From: Candidatus Zixiibacteriota bacterium
Lineage (GTDB): Bacteria > Zixibacteria > MSB-5A5 > GN15 > FEB-12
Direction: 5' to 3'
Assembly: GCA_030619345.1 (NCBI GenBank)
Contig: JAUXBO010000108.1
Span: 1 to 7,814 of the forward strand
Length of the DNA stretch: 7,814 nucleotides
Positions within the stretch are counted from its first letter, which is position 1; each line of letters opens with the position of its first letter. The position numbers and the translations under genes are program-made. The notes under the pieces were generated by a model that was not told the DNA's origin, made no database searches, and saw only the letters and a list, made by a program, of their open reading frames with translations. Of the stretch, positions 1 to 6,725 are shown piece after piece.

Positions 1-348
1 CTTGTGATTGGTGAAACGACTATTATTGGACATAATTGTGTCCTGTTCCACAACGTAACGCTCGGTGGTACCGGGAAACATATCGATAAACGCCATCCCA
101 CGCTCGGGAACAATGTCCTGATAGGTACCGGAGCGATTTTGCTGGGGCCGATAGCAGTTGGCAACAATGTAAAGATCGGCGCCAACAGTTTTGTGGTCAT
201 GCGAGATATTCCCTCCGACTGTACCGTGGCCGGAACCCCAGCCGTTATTACCAAGCACAACGGCACTCACTGCCATGAGGAACTTCCCAAGACCGACATT
301 AGGCTAAATGGCGACACCCCAAACAGTGTCCAATCAGACGTCGCCTGA
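1..348 (+). CDS. cysE: Serine O-acetyltransferase, C-terminal part (5' end outside window)
   Basis: The enzyme transfers acetyl from acetyl-CoA to L-serine, giving O-acetylserine for cysteine synthesis in the cytoplasm. The reading frame is open to the window edge, so only about 115 C-terminal residues are visible. They form hexapeptide turns of a left-handed beta helix, with the family signatures VIGET, NVTLGGTGK, the RHP motif after it, VLIGTGAILLGPI, KIGANS and VAGTPA. The catalytic histidine that precedes VIGET in this family lies just outside. Beyond the VAGTPA turn there is a hydrophilic tail of about 35 residues ending SDVA. It lacks the terminal isoleucine that many CysE proteins use to dock into O-acetylserine sulfhydrylase, so a standard cysteine synthase complex may not form. 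A related hexapeptide acetyltransferase is the alternative, but the GGTGK/RHP combination favours CysE. The downstream membrane-protein gene follows after 34 bases on the same strand. Confidence 0.88.
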   Translation, partial: LVIGETTIIGHNCVLFHNVTLGGTGKHIDKRHPTLGNNVLIGTGAILLGPIAVGNNVKIGANSFVVMRDIPSDCTVAGTPAVITKHNGTHCHEELPKTDIRLNGDTPNSVQSDVA

Positions 349-382
349 GTGATACTGTCGAGATGATTACTTCCGGGGTCGT

Positions 383-2512
383 TTGTATAGTAACTGCCGA
401 GTTGACAAACAGAATATCATTTCTTTCCTTTTGGATGTGAAAAGAAGCAGGCGTAAGAAAAAAACAGGGCAATTTCAAGTTTCCTCGAATGGATCGCCTA
501 CCTGGATATTGATTGCTTATTTCGCTACCGTGGCACTGCTTGTATTGTCTTCATTCTATCCTGAAACACGGGTCTGGGGATTTAATTGGTTGGCATATAT
601 CCCGGGCGTTTTCTTCTACACCGTTCTGACGTTTATGTTGGGTGCCGGTATTTTCTCGATCTGGGCCGTGAGGCGATCAACCGCTTCAACGACCGATACA
701 ACCGAAACCGGTTGGACAAACAGAGTCTATTACTCCGCGGTACTTTTGCTATCAATTATCATGATTACCTGTTTCGTTCTGTTTCGTGGCAAAACACATT
801 TTCTCGGTGATGGATATCAATTGCTGTCGCTTCTCGCCGGGGGTGGCGAGTCAGCAAAAACCTGGGATTTGGGGATATCTGCCATACTGCGGACCGTATT
901 TTCGATACTTGCTGGGGATCCGGAGTCTAAGGCGCTTCTGAGCTACCAGATTGTTTCAATAGGGTCCGGCGCATTGCTGTTGATTTTTCTTGGTATCGCG
1001 GCAAAAATGCTGTTTAGCAACCGTTGGCGGAGTTTTCTGTTCTTTGCTGGAATTGCAACCAGCGGTTTTGCTTTGCTTTTCTTTGGCTATGTTGAAAACT
1101 ATGCTTTAATGATTGTCGCGACAACTGCCTTCGCTATTGTCGGCATATCGGCAGCATCAAACCGAGCGAGCGCCTGGTGGCCACTGATCCCGTTTGCCAT
1201 CGCCTGTTTCACACACCTCTTTGCAATTGTTCTGCTGCCTGCCCTGCTTTACGTTTTGTTAAGAAAGAGTCGATTAGGAATCTGGATTGCAGGACTGCAA
1301 ATCAAAACCAAGAGATTGGTGACAGCGGCTCTTTTTGTGGCAGCAATGCTCACCTATTATTATCTTCAGACCAATCGACTATTTTTCATGTTTGCATTTC
1401 TACCAATCTTCCCCGACCGTTTCACTGTCGACCATGACACGCTTCTGTCCTTCAAGCACATTGCAGATATCTTCAACCTGCTGATTCTTTTGTTGCCTGG
1501 ATTCTTTGTTTTGGCCACAGCAGTTCTTTCAACCGGCGCGCTGCGGGGAAAGTTCAAAGCAGAATACAATTTTTTGATCATTCTCTTGCTTTCCGGGTTG
1601 GCGGCAGTCTCTGTTTTTAATCCGGGGATCGGTATGCCGCGCAACTGGGATCTGTTTTCGATCTTAGGTGGACCGCTCTCCGTTCTATTTTTCTACACAG
1701 TTCTGGATCGCGTGAAAGCTCCGATGTCTTCTCACGCGGCACTGCTCGCTATCGCCCTTGGGCTGGCTTTGCTTGTCCCTCGAGTCATTTCGCAGAAAAC
1801 TCCTGAGATCGCTATTGCTCATTTTAGAAACTATATGGAACTTGACCGCGTCCGTAATAGAAACGCCCGGAAACTGCTGATCGACCATTATCGGGCTGCG
1901 GGTGATTCTATCTCAGCCGACGAGGAAACTAAGAGATGGAAACAGGATTTCCCCGAGATCACACTTAACAATACAGTTCGCAGGTTGATCGACCAAGGCA
2001 AGTACCGTGAGGCGATTATGATATCCCGCAGATGCTTGGAGTATAATCCTCTTTATTTCGATGCATATTTCAACATTGGCGGTTGTTATTATTCGCTTTC
2101 TATGACTGACAGCGCTCTTTTCTATCTGGAACTGTCCGACGGCATCAATCCTTACAATACTAATACTCTGTCAATGATCGGCGCCGTCTATTTGGAAGTT
2201 GGCCAATATGAAAAGGCCGAACAGTATTTTATGAACTCGATGGAAATAGACAGTACAACCGAGAACGCACTTTCCGGGCTGGTGTATGTCTACCTTCAGC
2301 AAAATCGATTTGAGCAGATACCTCTCTATTTGAACAAGCTGCATGAACTCAGCAGCACTCCCGCCCATCTGTTTCAAGCCATAGGCGATCTGTTATTGCA
2401 GCAACGCTCCTTTGAATTGGCCACAAGCGCTTATGACTTTGCGGTCGACCGGGGTTTAGACCCCGCATATATTGACAGTCTGAAAGAGAGCTATCCTCAG
2501 TTGCAGAAGTAG
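383..2512 (+). CDS. Polytopic membrane protein with C-terminal TPR repeats (GT-C-like glycosyltransferase candidate)
   Basis: The protein has 709 residues in two parts. Residues 40 to about 470 hold roughly 11-13 hydrophobic segments (for example 40-58, 70-95, 117-134, 189-209, 216-258, 265-293, 311-327, 359-383, 396-412, 425-441, 451-468). After them come about five TPR units at 527-555, 556-590, 591-624, 625-658 and 659-692. A basic cluster (RSRRKKK, 21-27) before the first segment suggests a cytoplasmic N-terminus. Polar motifs at membrane borders are GDGYQ (142-146), GYVENYA (235-241), a TH pair (277-278) and MPRNWDLFS (418-426). An acidic first-loop motif in a many-helix protein is typical of GT-C glycosyltransferases that use lipid-linked sugars, but that role is inferred. 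The start is uncertain: TTG at 383 has only a weak GGGG four bases upstream, and GTG at 437 is an in-frame alternative without a Shine-Dalgarno. It probably shares a transcript with the acetyltransferase gene. Confidence 0.8.
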   Translation: MYSNCRVDKQNIISFLLDVKRSRRKKKTGQFQVSSNGSPTWILIAYFATVALLVLSSFYPETRVWGFNWLAYIPGVFFYTVLTFMLGAGIFSIWAVRRSTASTTDTTETGWTNRVYYSAVLLLSIIMITCFVLFRGKTHFLGDGYQLLSLLAGGGESAKTWDLGISAILRTVFSILAGDPESKALLSYQIVSIGSGALLLIFLGIAAKMLFSNRWRSFLFFAGIATSGFALLFFGYVENYALMIVATTAFAIVGISAASNRASAWWPLIPFAIACFTHLFAIVLLPALLYVLLRKSRLGIWIAGLQIKTKRLVTAALFVAAMLTYYYLQTNRLFFMFAFLPIFPDRFTVDHDTLLSFKHIADIFNLLILLLPGFFVLATAVLSTGALRGKFKAEYNFLIILLLSGLAAVSVFNPGIGMPRNWDLFSILGGPLSVLFFYTVLDRVKAPMSSHAALLAIALGLALLVPRVISQKTPEIAIAHFRNYMELDRVRNRNARKLLIDHYRAAGDSISADEETKRWKQDFPEITLNNTVRRLIDQGKYREAIMISRRCLEYNPLYFDAYFNIGGCYYSLSMTDSALFYLELSDGINPYNTNTLSMIGAVYLEVGQYEKAEQYFMNSMEIDSTTENALSGLVYVYLQQNRFEQIPLYLNKLHELSSTPAHLFQAIGDLLLQQRSFELATSAYDFAVDRGLDPAYIDSLKESYPQLQK

Positions 2513-2555
2513 TAACACCGCCGGATTTAAAACCCTGTGCAGGCTTAGATACAAT

Positions 2556-5300
2556 TCAGTTTACGATTTCTCCGGCATGACCTTCGGCCAACTGACGAAC
2601 TTCGAAATCCGGATGCTCTTTAAGAGAATCGAAATTAATCGACAGCTGTGACGGATTACAATTAAGCCGGTAGTAGCCCAAACGATTATTTTCAACAACA
2701 TCCCAGCCATTGGCGAGTCCGGCGTTGACCTCATTTTTCATCCGATACAGATACCGCGCCTGGTTGAATCCCATTTCAATATCCTCTTTGTAAATCCATC
2801 CGGCATCGCCAACCAGACGTGAGTAAGCCAGCTTGGCAAAGTACTTAAATGATTTACCGGTCAAGCGAATCGGGAAACCGTTGACCTTGATAAGATACCG
2901 CTCACCTTCAAGACGACCATCGATTTCGACTAAATCCGGAACAAACAAAGTACGATGTTTCCCCTCACTGAGTTCTGTTCTGACATCAATATTACCGGGC
3001 TGCATATCAACCTCCAATTTAAGTGTTTCTATTTTATTGTTTACCTGCAACGACTTACGATCAGATATAATAATTGACTTAAGTGATTCCAGATCGTACT
3101 GACAAAGCTGTTCGAGACTCTCAACACCCGCTTGTTCAAGGGCGCAAAAATCAGAACGACCTAAAACCTGACCAAAATGCCGATAGAGTTCACGGAATTT
3201 TAACGGCAGGCCACGACGAACGCTAAAAGCATATCCATTGAGTTTAGACCCCTGCCGTCGGTCTCCCCCGCTGGCTACAAGCAGGTTGCCCAGAGCGGCA
3301 AGAAGGTGAGCAACGCTTTCTCCGAGACTGAGAATCTGCCCCAGGTGCATTTGGAAACGCTCTTCCAATTTTTGCAAAGGAGTCAATCGCGACCAGCTAT
3401 AAAGAAGTAACATCGACTTCATGCAGGCCGCCTCATGATATGAAAGAGGATTTCCCGACAAACAGTCTCCCGGCAGCCACCGACAATCATCTACAAGGTC
3501 GGGGAATAATTGATGCAGCATTTGAAGCGGCTTATTATTGACCTGCTCAAAACGCGACAAAAGTGACGGCGGCAGGTTGATTGAAGGCAGACTCAAGGTG
3601 AGCGCGATCCAACCGGCGAAATTATCCGGAAGGCCAACTTCCATTTTATGTTTGAAAAAGGCAGCCTGCTGTACCGACAGACCCGACGTTGCCGCGGCCT
3701 TGCCCAAAGCGGTGACCACTATTGCCGGGGTCGCTTCGTCAACAGCAACCAAGCCCTGTTGTATCAACAACTCTATCGCCTGATCCAAAGCACGCTCCGG
3801 CACCATCCGGCCGGTGGCCACATACAAAGTACGACCAAAAAGATTCTTGAGACTCTCCCGACTATCCGCCAGCCCGGAGACGATCATATTCAAAGCCCAA
3901 TCTTCGGACGACATTGTTGCCAAAGCCGACCGCACCGAAGAAGACTCGTTTTCGGCGATATAGTTTTCCCAGAGGATATCCCGATCAAAAGAACTGTCGG
4001 CCATAATAATGGCCCGTCCCACCTCGCCCTTCCCCTCCATACCGAGCCGACCGGCCCGACCGGACATGTTATCAAATTCAGCCCGACTGACCGGGACTAA
4101 CGAGGGACGACTGCTGTACTGGCCCGAGGCATACTTAACCGTCTCGAGGTAAACGGTGTCGGCGGGAAGATTTACCCCCATAGATAAAGTAGTAGTTGAA
4201 AATAACGTTCTAATCTGCTTGTTTATAAATACTTGCTCGACTATCTCTCTTTGCCTGGATGACAAATCGGAATTATGAAAAGCAACCCCTCGCGACATTG
4301 CCTGTTTGAGCGAGCGTATCAAAAATGACGGTTCCTCTTCGTTTAGCATTTCAATCGCCTGAGAAGCCGGAGCCCAGTCAACGGCGGCCGCCATCCTGAA
4401 AGCATAGTCAACAGTTTCTCGGCGCGATTTGAGAAAAACGAGGGTCGAACCACCATCGCTTTTTATCTGCTGCATGAAAGCATCAAAGCTCTCTTCCCCC
4501 GGTTCAATTGAGACGAACGGCTCGGAGCCATCGAAATGGCTGTTATATGAGCGATATCGATAAGAACCTTCGGCGGCCACTCCGCGCAGCAGATCGATTG
4601 GACGGGCGGTCTCCTCCACGACGACCGCCCCCAACCAGGCAGCAAGGGTAGCGGGGCCATCTTTGTTGGCCATATTGCTGCTATCATTAATTTGGGCCTC
4701 AGCCCCTCCGGAAATGACAGCCGAGAGGCCAATCACCGAAGGCTGATAGACAGAGGCCTGAATTTTGGTGAGGATACGCTCCAAAATTGCCCCGCGTCCT
4801 GGTTCGGACAGAGATTGAATTTCATCAACTAAAACCAGACCGATATTCTTTAACGTGTCCAGCGATGAAGTCAAAAGCAGATCAAACTTTTCATAGATAG
4901 CCAGCGCGATCTGATAATCAGAGCTGAAAAAGAGCCGGTCATTTTCGGGATGATCTCCACTGACAATAATAATTTTGATCCCCAGGTCGGCATAAGTATC
5001 ACGCAGCAACTTGTATTTCTGCTCAGCCAGTGATTTGAGAGGAAAAAGCATGACCGATTTCTTACGGAACAGCAGCGCCTTGATCGCCGCCATTTCAGCA
5101 CAGAATGATTTACCGGATGAAGTCGGGGCACTGATAAGCATATTAAGAGGCTGATATTCCGAAGAAATCGTCCGCTGGCCCAACAGGCCGCTTCGCACCG
5201 CCCGGCTCTGGACCGGAAGCAGGGTGGCACCCTGTCGCTTTTCCCAAATGTCAATTATCTGTTCTGGCATTCCATACTTTCCCAAATCCGAAACTCGCAT
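2556..5300 (-). CDS. Ski2-like DEAD/DEAH superfamily 2 helicase with C-terminal winged-helix-like domain
   Basis: This 914-residue protein is an ATP-dependent nucleic-acid helicase. Visible motifs are APTSSGKS (58-65, Walker A), PLKSLAEQ (87-94, Ia), LVDEIQSL (157-164, II, DEIQ rather than DExH), GLSAV (191-195, III, usually SAT), TLVFLKSRRE (286-295, IV), FSTTTLSMGVNLPADTVYLE (367-386, V) and NMSGRAGRLG (411-420, VI). An unusual polar insertion of about 17 residues (199-215) separates motif III from the AAWLGA segment that normally follows it. A degenerate helix-hairpin-helix-like stretch is seen near 710-750, as in Hel308/Ski2 relatives. Residues about 795-880 read like an OmpR/PhoB-type winged helix. 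The ATG start has AAGGGG eight bases upstream. Its 3' end faces that of the membrane-protein gene with 43 bases between. DNA repair or recombination is the likely role; RNA remodelling or a defence role cannot be excluded. Confidence 0.9.
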   Translation of the reverse strand: MRVSDLGKYGMPEQIIDIWEKRQGATLLPVQSRAVRSGLLGQRTISSEYQPLNMLISAPTSSGKSFCAEMAAIKALLFRKKSVMLFPLKSLAEQKYKLLRDTYADLGIKIIIVSGDHPENDRLFFSSDYQIALAIYEKFDLLLTSSLDTLKNIGLVLVDEIQSLSEPGRGAILERILTKIQASVYQPSVIGLSAVISGGAEAQINDSSNMANKDGPATLAAWLGAVVVEETARPIDLLRGVAAEGSYRYRSYNSHFDGSEPFVSIEPGEESFDAFMQQIKSDGGSTLVFLKSRRETVDYAFRMAAAVDWAPASQAIEMLNEEEPSFLIRSLKQAMSRGVAFHNSDLSSRQREIVEQVFINKQIRTLFSTTTLSMGVNLPADTVYLETVKYASGQYSSRPSLVPVSRAEFDNMSGRAGRLGMEGKGEVGRAIIMADSSFDRDILWENYIAENESSSVRSALATMSSEDWALNMIVSGLADSRESLKNLFGRTLYVATGRMVPERALDQAIELLIQQGLVAVDEATPAIVVTALGKAAATSGLSVQQAAFFKHKMEVGLPDNFAGWIALTLSLPSINLPPSLLSRFEQVNNKPLQMLHQLFPDLVDDCRWLPGDCLSGNPLSYHEAACMKSMLLLYSWSRLTPLQKLEERFQMHLGQILSLGESVAHLLAALGNLLVASGGDRRQGSKLNGYAFSVRRGLPLKFRELYRHFGQVLGRSDFCALEQAGVESLEQLCQYDLESLKSIIISDRKSLQVNNKIETLKLEVDMQPGNIDVRTELSEGKHRTLFVPDLVEIDGRLEGERYLIKVNGFPIRLTGKSFKYFAKLAYSRLVGDAGWIYKEDIEMGFNQARYLYRMKNEVNAGLANGWDVVENNRLGYYRLNCNPSQLSINFDSLKEHPDFEVRQLAEGHAGEIVN

Positions 5301-5308
5301 CTTAACAA

Positions 5309-5314
5309 CCCCTT
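5309..5314 (-). promoter_or_regulatory. Ribosome binding site of the helicase gene
   Basis: On the minus strand this reads AAGGGG, eight bases before the ATG at 5300. It supports that start. Immediately upstream of it begins the repeat at 5321, so the native leader between repeat and start codon is only about 20 bases. Confidence 0.7.
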
Positions 5315-5320
5315 TTGATA

Positions 5321-5374
5321 AACAATTGTCGGGTTTCTCCCCCGCCTAAAGGCGTGGTCGAAACACCGACCTAC
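5321..5374 (+). repeat. Interspersed hairpin repeat, family C copy 1, in the helicase leader
   Basis: The element begins AACAATTGTCGGG and ends CACCGACCTAC, the same ends as the copy at 7149-7183. Its body is an imperfect hairpin: GTCGGGTTTC at 5328-5337 pairs with GAAACACCGAC at 5360-5370 (one bulged base), and CGCC-TAAA-GGCG forms the tip. The core is longer than in the other two copies. It lies between the zinc-ribbon and helicase genes and would be transcribed as part of the helicase leader. No peptide spanning it looks real. Confidence 0.75.
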
Positions 5375-5480
5375 AGGCAAAGCCTGTTTTATGCTTCGCA
5401 CGTATCAACTGTTACTCCTGTATTCACTTTCATCCTCTTCCCTCTGCCGCTGTCCGAAGGAATAAAACGGGCTATGCCCG
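5374..5480. repeat. Inverted pair of short hairpin repeats (family D)
   Basis: Two related hairpins face each other. On the plus strand CAGGC-AAA-GCCTG (5374-5386) is followed by TTTTATGCTTCGCAC (to 5401). On the minus strand CGGGC-ATA-GCCCG (5480-5468) is followed by TTTTATTCCTTCGGAC (to about 5453). The spacer is about 50 bases. The right copy overlaps the 3' end of the zinc-ribbon gene and contains its TAG stop. Each hairpin is followed by a T-rich stretch and could terminate transcription weakly in its own direction. The ten bases TGCTTCGCAC of the left copy recur at 6930-6939. Confidence 0.65.
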
Positions 5481-5687
5481 GCAACTCTCAAAGCCGCATG
5501 ACGGGCAACTGAAACAACTCCCCAAACGGACCATCCCGCCGTTGCAGTCGGGGCAACTGGCCGCATTCTGGCATTGGTAATCTTTGTTTTCCCGCGCATC
5601 GTTGCGTGCCGAGAGGATAAAATCAAAGCTGTAGTCTTTAAATTTCTCAACCTGAGAGACACGATCCCTGTGATTTGAAAGCTGCAT
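5472..5687 (-). CDS. Small stand-alone zinc-ribbon protein (class II ribonucleotide reductase tail-like)
   Basis: The product is 71 residues, starting MQLSNHRDR. A charged N-terminal half (residues 6-38) shows no recognisable domain. The C-terminal half carries CPDC (45-48) and CFSCPSCGFESC (58-69), with a further cysteine at 39. The spacing C-x2-C-x2-C-G-x3-C after a CPxC knuckle is the pattern at the extreme C-terminus of B12-dependent (class II) ribonucleotide reductases, where the cysteines bind zinc and help reduce the active site. No reductase catalytic domain is present, so this is either a free-standing ribbon with a related job, a nucleic-acid or protein-binding ribbon, or a leftover tail. 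The ATG at 5687 is chosen over an upstream in-frame TTG at 5711 because AAGGAG lies nine bases before it. The last two codons and the stop fall in a repeat. The helicase start is 171 bases downstream on the same strand. Confidence 0.75.
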   Translation of the reverse strand: MQLSNHRDRVSQVEKFKDYSFDFILSARNDARENKDYQCQNAASCPDCNGGMVRLGSCFSCPSCGFESCRA

Positions 5688-5696
5688 AATTCCTAA

Positions 5697-5702
5697 CTCC
5701 TT
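5697..5702 (-). promoter_or_regulatory. Ribosome binding site deciding the start of the zinc-ribbon gene
   Basis: AAGGAG on the minus strand, nine bases before the ATG at 5687. It is strong and places the start at ATG. The alternative in-frame TTG (5711-5709) lies upstream of this site, so it could not use it. Confidence 0.8.
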
Positions 5703-5752
5703 GTATTTCAATGGCTGATATGACCTCTAGTAGAGCTTCTATGCTCAAAACC

Positions 5753-5781
5753 ATGATACTGCACACTTGTGCAGTCGTCAA
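5753..5781 (-). promoter_or_regulatory. Sigma70-type promoter of the zinc-ribbon gene
   Basis: On the minus strand the -35 box is TTGACG (5781-5776) and the -10 box TATCAT (5758-5753). Each matches consensus at five of six positions, with a 17-base spacer. Upstream of the -35 is an AT-rich stretch including TTTTTTCAAC that could act as an UP element. Transcription would begin near 5746, giving a leader of about 58 bases with a clear ribosome binding site before the small zinc-ribbon gene. Confidence 0.65.
5758..5775. promoter_or_regulatory. Perfect palindromic operator between -35 and -10
   Basis: ACTGCACA-CT-TGTGCAGT is a perfect inverted repeat with 8-base arms and a 2-base centre. It occupies the whole spacer of the promoter at 5753-5781 and overlaps the -10 by one base. 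A dimeric repressor bound here would block RNA polymerase. The outer CTG-N10-CAG spacing resembles the E. coli LexA box, but the fourth base is C rather than T, so the regulator is not identified. Confidence 0.6.
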
Positions 5782-5826
5782 GCGGAAGTTGAAAAAATAT
5801 CAAAAAGGAGTAACACGTAATAATAG

Positions 5827-5855
5827 AAAAACGGCCCATAAGATGCTATAGGCCG
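5827..5855 (-). terminator. Rho-independent terminator of the upstream tonB gene
   Basis: Read on the minus strand, CGGCC (5855-5851) pairs with GGCCG (5836-5832), extended by an ATA/TAT match after one mismatch around a 6-base loop. The hairpin is followed by TTTTT and further T-rich sequence. It lies about 80 bases after the stop codon of the tonB gene at 5935 and upstream of the zinc-ribbon promoter, separating the two transcription units. Confidence 0.65.
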
Positions 5856-5934
5856 CCGGAAGACTAAAAGTCTGCCAAATATGGATAGCTAATCAATACC
5901 TAATAAGTGCAAGGGCGCGGAGTTGGGCCACCGC

Positions 5935-6669
5935 TCAATCGCCAGTCAGGCTGAAATCAACTTTGTAGGTGACCCAAACTTTAATCGGGCGACCGTTCTG
6001 AATCCCCGGTTGGAATTTGTTCTTGTAGGCGGCTTTGACTGCCGCGTTATCGAGTGAAATCACACCGGAAGACTTTCCAACAATAGCATCTATGACATTG
6101 CCCTCTTCATCAATGAGCACCTCGACCCACAGGATTCCCTCCAGACCGGCCTGACGAGCCAGACGAGGATACTCAGGCAACTGCTCGAAGATCATCTCGG
6201 GATAAATCTCAAGGGCAATAAACGTATCGGGAGAGGGCAAATAGTTTCCATCACCCCCATCAAAATTTGGCAGTTGGCCGGAACCAGAGGTCAGGTCATC
6301 GACTCCCACAATAGCAGCCAGTTCGGTCCGGGAGGCAATAACCGTCGTATCATCCTCCAGTTCTTCATCCGGGATCGGCACTGGAATCCCGACACTTGAG
6401 GTCGGCTTGGGTTTCTCCCCGGCTCCAAAGTCAGGCGGGTCTCGATAAATAGGTGGTGGCTGTATCCATTCGACAATGATTGAATCCTGAGGCGGATCAA
6501 TAGGAGGAATTTCGGCATCGGCCTCGGGGATTACCAGCCAGCCGAGTCCCGTCACAGCCGCTACCAATAGAATCACAGTCAGAAGACCGATTCCCATATT
6601 GCGCTGGTAAGAGCTTTTCATGGCGTGGGCACCATAGTCATTGTAAAGGTGTTTTCGATTCAGTTGCAT
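5935..6669 (-). CDS. TonB family energy transducer
   Basis: This 244-residue protein would pass proton-motive energy from an ExbB/ExbD complex in the inner membrane to outer-membrane receptors. Residues 1-26 are cytoplasmic and include the YQRN segment. Residues 27-47 (GIGLLTVILLVAAVTGLGWLV) form the single membrane anchor. Residues 50-100 are proline-containing but short of the usual long EP/KP repeats, and 100-150 are acidic and glycine-rich. From YPRLARQAGLEG (167-178) to the end is the TonB C-terminal fold with the typical GVISLDNAAVKAA and GIQNGRPIKVWV segments. The ATG start has AGAGGGG five bases upstream. About 62 of the last 78 residues match the next TonB gene (7247 onward) in my hand alignment, so the pair arose by duplication. 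No receptor, ExbB or ExbD is nearby, so its substrate is unknown. Confidence 0.9.
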   Translation of the reverse strand: MQLNRKHLYNDYGAHAMKSSYQRNMGIGLLTVILLVAAVTGLGWLVIPEADAEIPPIDPPQDSIIVEWIQPPPIYRDPPDFGAGEKPKPTSSVGIPVPIPDEELEDDTTVIASRTELAAIVGVDDLTSGSGQLPNFDGGDGNYLPSPDTFIALEIYPEMIFEQLPEYPRLARQAGLEGILWVEVLIDEEGNVIDAIVGKSSGVISLDNAAVKAAYKNKFQPGIQNGRPIKVWVTYKVDFSLTGD

Positions 6670-6725
6670 CTTGTCCCCTCTTTCCGGCGGTCTCGGGCGA
6701 TCTGTTTAAGCGTGAGGGTTTTGGT

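Noticed and set aside
363..440. 25-codon frame starting ATG at 363 before the membrane-protein gene
   Set aside because: It overlaps the larger gene in another frame, has no clear ribosome binding site, and its product has no recognisable feature.
2532..2545. Possible terminator between the converging membrane-protein and helicase genes
   Set aside because: On the minus strand CCTG-CA-CAGG followed by GTTTT has only a 4-base stem and a 2-base loop, too weak to call.
3648..4100. 150-codon plus-strand open frame inside the helicase gene
   Set aside because: It is antisense to well-conserved helicase sequence including motif VI; length alone does not support it.
5315..5512. 65-codon plus-strand open frame upstream of the helicase
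   Set aside because: It runs through the family C and D repeats and into the antisense of the zinc-ribbon gene; no start signal supports it.
5405..5662. 85-codon minus-strand frame overlapping the zinc-ribbon gene
   Set aside because: It is the other frame of a gene that has a strong ribosome binding site, promoter and clear zinc-binding cysteines. Its own product shows no domain.
2556..5781. A defence island built around the helicase
   Set aside because: No nuclease, methyltransferase, toxin, integrase or other defence gene is visible, and the neighbours are metabolic and transport genes.
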